Under the pieces are notes generated by a model that saw only the letters and a program-made list of their open reading frames with translations, did not search any database and was not told where the DNA came from. Source: Capitulum mitella (taxonomy: Eukaryota > Arthropoda > Thecostraca > Pollicipedomorpha > Pollicipedidae). From it: a stretch of 64,000 nt of DNA. This document shows, one piece after another, positions 57,586 through 64,000 of this stretch (position 1 is the first letter of the stretch; every line of letters begins with the position of its first letter). A program made the translations under genes and the position numbers. The DNA lies in NCBI GenBank assembly GCA_030062745.1, contig CP099840.1, positions 31,623,006 to 31,687,005 on the forward strand, written 5' to 3'.

Positions 57586-60500
57586 GAGCGGCGCGACGCA
57601 CTACAACTTGCCGCCGCCGCGGCACGGCGCGTTTTCTAGAAATGTTTGCGTCGTTGCATCGCGCTAAGGGAGATGTGATTTTCGGAGTGGTATGGAAGGC
57701 CTTCGATTTCGCCGCGTATAATCTTTTCGCGCGGGTTGGTTTTTGTTTAAAGGCTTCGTTTTTTGTTATCCAGAATCGGCTGTGGACCCGCTGGAGAGTG
57801 AACAGGCAGTGGAAATGGGAACGGGCACGGATACCATTGTGATGTGAGCTGTGCATAAAATCTTTTAGAACCCAGCAGCTGCTCTCGTAAATCAGGTTGT
57901 CTCATTTGTTCATAGACAATATTGGAAGAGAGGCGAAACGCAACTAAACGCACTAGAAAACGTTCCGGTACTCAGATTGGTGTGTCCCCTTGTTTAGTTC
58001 TTGTTTCCTTTCAGCATGTCATACGATGTATTTACCACTGTTGGCTTGGTTGTCCTTGGTGTTTGTGACGAGGTAATGCCAGGTTCGATGGCGACTGAAA
58101 CTACTTTTTAAATCGATCTTATGGGTTTGTCGTCTTTTCGTCCGCCGCGAGATGATCATGTAACACGTAGCCAAAACAGGCCACTCGCACATCCAACGGC
58201 GATGACAGCTATATATCAGTAAAAGTTAAATGTCGGTATTTTTCATTCAGCCCCTAATCGCTGGTCTACAGTTGAAATGATGTTACCAGTATAATCGCGC
58301 CAGCTGCAGGATTGTCGGGCAGAGAAAACATGGAACCGTGGCCAGGATCGGGCTGACGTTTTCAGGCCCGCTCTCGGGCGCCGTGCGTTGTTTTTTTTTG
58401 TCGTGTTTACGGCCGCTCTAGGTCAGTTTTTACGGTGCAGGGATCGCAGTGTGCTGACACAGGCGTGGGCCGTGTATTGAGATGCCCTGTTTCGCCGCGT
58501 TTCTCAGTATTCTGTCGGGAGATTTCCGCCGGTTCGGTGTCGCCTGGCCCGGACAGGCGCCGTCCAGCGTTATCTCTCGTCGCCTGCCAGTGGCCGTGTG
58601 TATCCGTCACACCCGGTGGTCTCCCCGCCGCAGGGGCCGACCTGTGCGAGCGCGGGACTGCCCCGGTCAGCGACTCGACTCCGGTCGTCGGGTCAGGGCC
58701 CCAGCTGGCGGTTGGCGTCGCTCGCTCGGCAGCCCCCAGTGCCTTTGCGCGTCCCCGCGTGCATTGTTCGCAGGCCCTTGTGCCGTGCGGTGCGCTGTAC
58801 TATACGCCGTGCTGTGCGGCCGGCCGTCAGCTGTCGTCCCGCTGTCAGCCTTTTCACCGCTGTGTGCCGCCGTTTGTGCTTGTGCTGCGTGTGTGGCGCG
58901 TGCTGTCTAGTTTTGGTACCGCTTGCCGTGATAGTGTAAGCTGGCTGACATTGTCAGATCGGGCTTCGTTGGCTTCCCATGTATTTCCACTTTTATTGAT
59001 TGCTTGTGTCGATGTCTCTGTTATCAACGTTTTGTTCATCACTGATTGCTGCTCTTATCACTACTTTAGTCATATGTTCCTTGTTTTTTTGCTGCTGTTA
59101 ACATTGCTTTAGTCGTATGTTCCTCGTCTTCCTGGGTTTGCCGGTGAAAGTGGGATTGAGTCCGAATATTTAGCATGACGCCCGTAACCGTGCACGTATC
59201 AGGATGATGGCCATCTCGCGTGTATTTATGCGCAGCCGCCATCTGGGAATTCGCTTGATTTTGCCGTGCTTCTAGGCGTGGTTATCAGTTTGGTCGCGGA
59301 ATGGCCAGTGCGGTGAATGCACGAGTCGTGCGGACTTTGCCGCGCCACGCTCCGTTCGGGCCGTGCTGTCATGTCTGCTGACTTGTGCGTGTTCGATTCT
59401 TCTGTGTTCCACTCCTGGATCAGCCGGGTGAGATATGCAATGAACTACATTCGTATTTCCTACGTGTTGGACTAAATGATGAAAAAGGCGTTTTTGGCCG
59501 CTTGTACAGGCGCAATACAACGTTTCCAGTTATGCGTAACCTGTGGCGTGATCCGTATGATTTGGTTCATATCAGTATTTTTGTCAGCATCGTATCAGTA
59601 TAACTGTAGCTTCTTTTGGGGCAGATGTGACATGTGCAAGTCGAGACGATGCGTTAGAGGTGACCAGTAGCGTATTTTCGTTTTTGAGAAGATTGGAGGA
59701 GCTGACACATTTCGGCAGCTGCTGTTAGGGCAGTGAGCAAGATGAAAATTAACCGTACGGGACGGTGTACGATTATTTCATTCTCACATAGGGAGATCGA
59801 TGCATGGTTGCTGGACTTCAATGGAAGTCAGTGGTACGCTTGGTTAGATATTCCCTCAGCATTTCGGACGCTTGAACGCAGGAACCCGACCAGCGGCCGT
59901 GTCGGAGAAGCTGGTTCCTGGAGCTGCAGCTCAGCTTCACCGGGTAGTGGACCCAACGGCGCACTCTTCCGACTTGTCCGCATCCGCCGGCCTCGCTTGG
60001 TGTCGGTGTCTAAAGGAGTCGAAGGGCACGAAAACAGCTGATGGCGACAGCACTGGAAAATTCGAATGAGCGCTGTGCAGTTCTTTGAAATGGGCCACGG
60101 AAGGTCTGTGAGATTGTTCCTGCGCGCCACGCCGGGTCTCCACACGAATGTCGTTCAACGCGGAAAATGTCATCGGTGGAAAAAATAGAAGGTTCCTCAC
60201 AAATTGGCATGGCCATGTTGATTGAAATTAGGATTTCGCCAGCTGCGGTTACTGTATCGATAAAGTCCAAATCCAGACAGCCATAAATAAGCAATGACTT
60301 CTTGATCTGAAACATTATTTCCCGCGACAGTGACTTTTATTACCTGTTACGTGCAGGCGGCGATGAGTTGCTATGCCTGGCTTTCGCCAATGCCATTAAC
60401 TGTAATGATTGCGGACATTGCATAACGTTAAATGTCATGGCAGCATCCCGGAGCTGCCGACAAACCGCACGAACATCACCAAGCCATTCGCGCGACGGTC

Positions 60501-61279
60501 GCGATCCGGGAAATGGCATCACTAATGCTACGTGCTTCATGTCTCAACGACGGATGCCATCTTGTTTGAATTTTTTGAGGAGTGGTTCAACACTTGTTTG
60601 AGGCATTCCTGCTGCAAGCTCCTGACATCAATGCTGATGGGCCATTTCAGAGCAGTCAAAACAGTCCAACAGGAAAACGTGAAATCATGGTTGACGCCAG
60701 TGATATCAACAAACAGTGCACAAGAAGTCGTGTCCCAGGGGTAAAAGCTTTTTCTCTCCGGCAGAACCACCGTCAACGTCTTCTTATATTCGATACTATG
60801 ATGCATCTGCTGCTATGAAATGTCAGTTCCGTCAAACCCTCTCATCAGAAATCTTCTCTCATCACGTCTCATCAGAAATCTTTTGGCAATGGACATTGTT
60901 CAAAACAACAGTGGATGGTTGTCGCACCCCGACTGAATGGAGCCGAGGTGCACGGGAGGCGGTGCAAATTCAAACTGGTTAGGTGCAAGAATAGAAGTTA
61001 CTGCGCGAAGATTAGAACATTCGACTATTCTGAGCATGCAAGACCGATGACACTTGAGACGAACGCTGCTGGAAATCCCGCTCTGGGTGCGTCGAGGAGA
61101 ATATGCCTTTCCGATTATGCTGAGGGATCGTGTGAGCTTTTGCGGAGGACTGTCATATCGCCCCCTCAATCAGAATTTGAAGGCTGAGATGGCAGACTAG
61201 AAAATTTCGAGGCCATTTGTTTAGGGGAGCGCGCACGCATGCGGATATCTGGTCTAAGTTAATTGTAACTGCTCTTCAC
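57586..61279. other. 3' flank of GBA2 and intergenic DNA, no gene supported
   Basis: The GBA2 3' UTR must begin here, but no strong AATAAA was found close to the stop. A 225-codon plus-strand frame at 58435-59112 lacks any domain and is GC-driven. The 60000-60900 segment may be an eroded transposon, but no ends or transposase motifs are convincing. Confidence 0.4.
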
Positions 61280-61949
61280 AAAACAAAATAGCGGCCAGCT
61301 CACTAATCTCCGTGAAGTCTGCGACGTATTCCGATTCAAATACGACATCTTATTTCTCTGAAATTTCGCTCAGAGGTAGTCCTCACCAAGTTAGTCACGA
61401 ATCTGAGATCCATTTTGCTACAGTACTTGACCTTCAGGGTCAGATTCAAAGTCAAAGGACGGGAAAGGCTATACCGAACACAAATTACGGGCGAAACTGA
61501 ACAAAGCCTGTATCAAAACATAGACCGGGTCAAACTCTGGGGTGAGCGAGGTCTTCTTCGTAAAAGATGCCGATTTTCAAGGTCCAATTCAAGGTCAAAT
61601 GACGGAAACGTCAGGACCAAGGGCTCCGCTACGTCATATTGATTGGGGGTAGAGCAAAGGTGGCCCAAGGAGCTCATCTAGCAAACTATAAAAGGACAGA
61701 ATTTCGGCTTAAACTCAATATAGCTGGCATTTACTGCCGCATTCAACAGCAGGAGAAAACAGCCCTAAATTAAGTACATGTTTTTTCTTGTAATATCTAG
61801 CGAATGCAGCATACGCTCTTCGGGTACAAATACTGGCGCCTATATCCGGCAGTTATTGGGAGGTTTTATCCCCTTATTAGATGGTTGGAAGAGATGCATC
61901 CCCGTCCCTTCCTGTAGCGGAGCCCAAGGTCAGAACCCAAAGTTACCGG

Positions 61950-62283
61950 CATTGGCGGATCGGGGGGGGGGGCGGGCGCATTTCGACCATGTCCCCCCAA
62001 CCGCGATTAAGGGGCCAAATAGCCATTTTTCCCCCCAAAAGACACGGTTATTTCTACTCAACCAGAGTTTGAAGTTGCTGGAATTCCGAATCCAACCAAT
62101 GGCCAGCCTCCCCCCCGCCCCTTCTCCTGGTCGATGGCCTACTCAGCCGCTAAAGTACACTCCGAACCCACGGCCACCGTTTTCCATCCCCCCGTCGACG
62201 ACTCCGCTGACCTACCATCTAGACACCAGATACTCTAGTTTGCACCCCCCCCCCCCAAATAGAGCCGCTGCGTCCGCCCCCTG
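61950..62283. mobile_element. hAT-like MITE nested in the tandem array
   Basis: 334 bp from CATTGGCGGATCGGGG to GTCCGCCCCCTG, flanked by GTTACCGG (61942-61949) and GTTACCGA (62284-62291), seven of eight identical. The host array phrase (ACTTACCGGTATTC) continues across it. C-rich and non-coding. Confidence 0.6.
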
Positions 62284-63023
62284 GTTACCGAAGAATTGAA
62301 CAAAACCGGTCTCAAAAGATAGCCCATCACAAACTCCACTGAGAGAGATTTTCGTTAAGACAGACGATGACCTTCAAGGTCAAATGACGTGGAACGTCAG
62401 AACGTCCCAACTTACGCGCGCAACTGAACGAAACCGACATCAAAAGATATCCAGTGTCAAACTCCGTGGCGACCGACGTTCTCTCTAGAATTGCATTCGA
62501 CCTTTAAGGTTAAATTCGAGATCAAACAACGAGGAACAGCAGAATGCTTCAACTTGCTGGTATTCGGGGTCAAAACTATTCTCAAAAGATAGCTCGTTTC
62601 AAGTTCTATGCAAAACAAAGTTTTCTTAGTGATAACAGTTGACCTTCAAGGTCAAATTCAAGCTCAATAAGGGGGGTCGGATCTCAAGTGTAGGACAAGG
62701 GTCGAACGCAAAAACTTACCGATATTCATAGCTGCAGGTGGTATCAAAAGAGAGGTAATACCAGTCTACATCAGGGTCTTGGATGTCGATTCGATAACTG
62801 CTGACCTACAAGGCCAAAACCAAGGTCAAATGACGGGGAACGCCAAAACGTCCAAGCCTGCCGAACAAATGAATTACGCTAGTATCAAATCATGTCAAAC
62901 TCAAGGTGAGCGAAATTTTCTCCAAAATCGCTGCCGGCCTTCAGGGTCAACGTCAAGGTCAAAGGACCGGGAATGCCAGAACGCCCAAACGCGCCGGTAT
63001 TTGGGGCCAAAACCACTCGCAAC

Positions 63024-63107
63024 CAGGCACGTAGCCAGGATTTTCCTCGGGAGGAATGTTAAATTTTGTCATATGCTACTCGCATATAACGAAACTTACC
63101 GATACTT

Positions 63108-63151
<44 letters not shown>

Positions 63152-63309
63152 TTTACGCACAGGAAAGCAAAATGTTTGCTTTTGCAAAATATATATGATA
63201 AATTTTACGTATTCTTGCGAAATCACCATCTATCTAGCGTATATATCTAGCGTAGACCACTTGGCTCAGGAGTGGCCATGGCCCCCATGGCCCCTTGGCT
63301 ACGTCCCTG
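63024..63309. mobile_element. hAT-like MITE with perfect 8-bp target duplication
   Basis: Ends CAGGCACGTAGCCAGG and, reversed, CAGGGACGTAGCCAAGG; flanks CTCGCAAC at 63016-63023 and 63310-63317 are identical. Contains a (TA)n run at 63112-63150. The exact duplication suggests it is one of the youngest insertions here. Confidence 0.8.
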
Positions 63310-63572
63310 CTCGCAACAGATAGCCCGTGTCGAGTTCTATGGAGATAAAAGTTTTCATGGTGATACCAGTTGTTCCTCAAGTTCAAAGTCAAGCTCAACC
63401 AATGGTAAGGGTGCAGAATGTAGGACAAGGGTACGGCGCACAAACTTACCGGTATGCGTATCCAAACCGGTATCAAAAGACACCTGGCGCAAATGAAACC
63501 GGTTCCAAAACATCGCTAGTGTCAAACTCCAGGGTGAGCGAGATTTTCTCCAAAATCGTGTTTGACCTTTAA

Positions 63573-64000
63573 CCCTATTCCCGGCAGGGGCAGGGGCTGA
63601 ATCCGCCCCCCGCCACCTCGGGTCTTTTGCCTGCCAATTCCAGGCTTTTTAACGCAGCCTCACGAAACTTGGTCACTTTTCCTAGCTATTCTTTCTACGT
63701 GCTGTGACAAAATTTCAAAATTCTATTTTGCTCAGGGGCGGAGCCAGGCAACGTTTTTGGGAGACACCTCAGGCCATTCTTGGACATGTTGAGGGTAAAA
63801 TGAAAATGCCTGCCAAAAACAACGTTTTTTAGATAGAACTTAAAACTTTATATGGATGTAGAGCTTAATAGTTGGGCGAAATGTGCAGATATCATTTTGT
63901 TCATCTGAGGCCACTTTACTACACTAAGGTCAGGTCAAGGTCAAAAGTCAAAATTTGGTTTTATTGCAATTATTTCGGCACTGTTTTTTTCAAATGCCAA
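63573..64000 (+). mobile_element. piggyBac-like family 1, second copy (cut by window end)
   Basis: Starts after TTAA (63569-63572) with CCCTATTCCCGGCAGGGG and matches 12773-13200 almost base for base. The right end lies outside the window. Confidence 0.8.

Larger units (their letters stand above)
61400..63568. repeat. Diverged tandem array with nuclear-receptor half-sites
   Basis: Units of about 135-160 bases recur at about 61430, 61575, 62368, 62503, 62640, 62805, 62945 and 63375. Each starts near TGACCTTCAAGGTCAAATTC and contains a phrase like AAACTTACCGGTATTCGG then ATCAAAAGATAG. Two hAT-like MITEs are inserted. It may be the interior of a larger element that ends near the TTAA at 63569. 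Confidence 0.65.

Noticed and set aside
58435-59112. 225-codon plus-strand open frame 3' of GBA2
   Set aside because: Overlapping frames are also open, composition is GC-driven with many Cys/Arg, there is no domain or splice support, and it most likely lies in the 3' flank or UTR.
60010-60800. Possible transposase remnant on the minus strand
   Set aside because: Some phrases vaguely recall mariner C-termini, but no inverted ends, catalytic motif or consistent frame was found.
1-64000. tRNA, rRNA, CRISPR, riboswitch or operon features
   Set aside because: No cloverleaf-capable tRNA beyond the SINE head, no rRNA-like sequence and no spaced direct-repeat array were seen; prokaryotic features are not expected in this spliced eukaryotic DNA.

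Overview
The window looks like nuclear DNA of an arthropod, probably a crustacean. Genes have many short GC-rich exons with GT-AG introns. One gene encodes a cuticular chitin-binding (peritrophin-type) protein. Intergenic DNA is full of small non-autonomous DNA transposons (hAT-like, piggyBac-like, mariner), SINE and LINE fragments and microsatellites. I cannot name the species.

Layout. (1) 2.3-11.9 kb, minus strand: a secreted cuticle-type protein gene of at least eight coding exons. It has a signal peptide, a resilin-like Tyr/Pro/Arg repeat region, one complete six-cysteine ChtBD2 domain split over three exons, a long charged tail and a conserved-looking C-terminus. A broken mariner sits in one intron. 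(2) 12-19 kb: a piggyBac-like element with TTAA target sites, two CpG islands and otherwise nothing recognised. (3) 19.0-24.8 kb, minus strand: two adjacent small genes, each with a Hairy/Orange-like domain and no visible bHLH, associated with CpG islands. (4) 24.8-27.4 kb: hAT-like elements. (5) 27.4-28.5 kb, minus strand: a two-exon gene for a 65-residue secreted Gly/Tyr-rich peptide with a TATA box. (6) 29.8-42.7 kb: a repeat domain with three piggyBac-like copies (one with its left half flipped between TTAA sites), a 3.8 kb hAT-like element, a tRNA-derived SINE and older fragments. (7) 43.6-57.6 kb, plus strand: a complete 17-exon non-lysosomal glucosylceramidase gene (GBA2, GH116, 808 codons) that splices in frame throughout. 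Its first intron is almost free of CpG, while exons 3-17 are CpG-rich; introns 9 and 10 carry minisatellites. (8) 57.6-64 kb: no recognised gene, then a diverged repeat array rich in nuclear-receptor half-sites with two nested hAT-like MITEs, and the start of a second copy of the first piggyBac-like family at the window edge.

The genes do not form a pathway. GBA2 acts in membrane glucosylceramide turnover, the ChtBD2 and Gly/Tyr-rich proteins are probably extracellular or cuticular, and the Orange-domain proteins are probably nuclear. All gene models were assembled by hand from splice signals and phase agreement, without transcripts or database searches.
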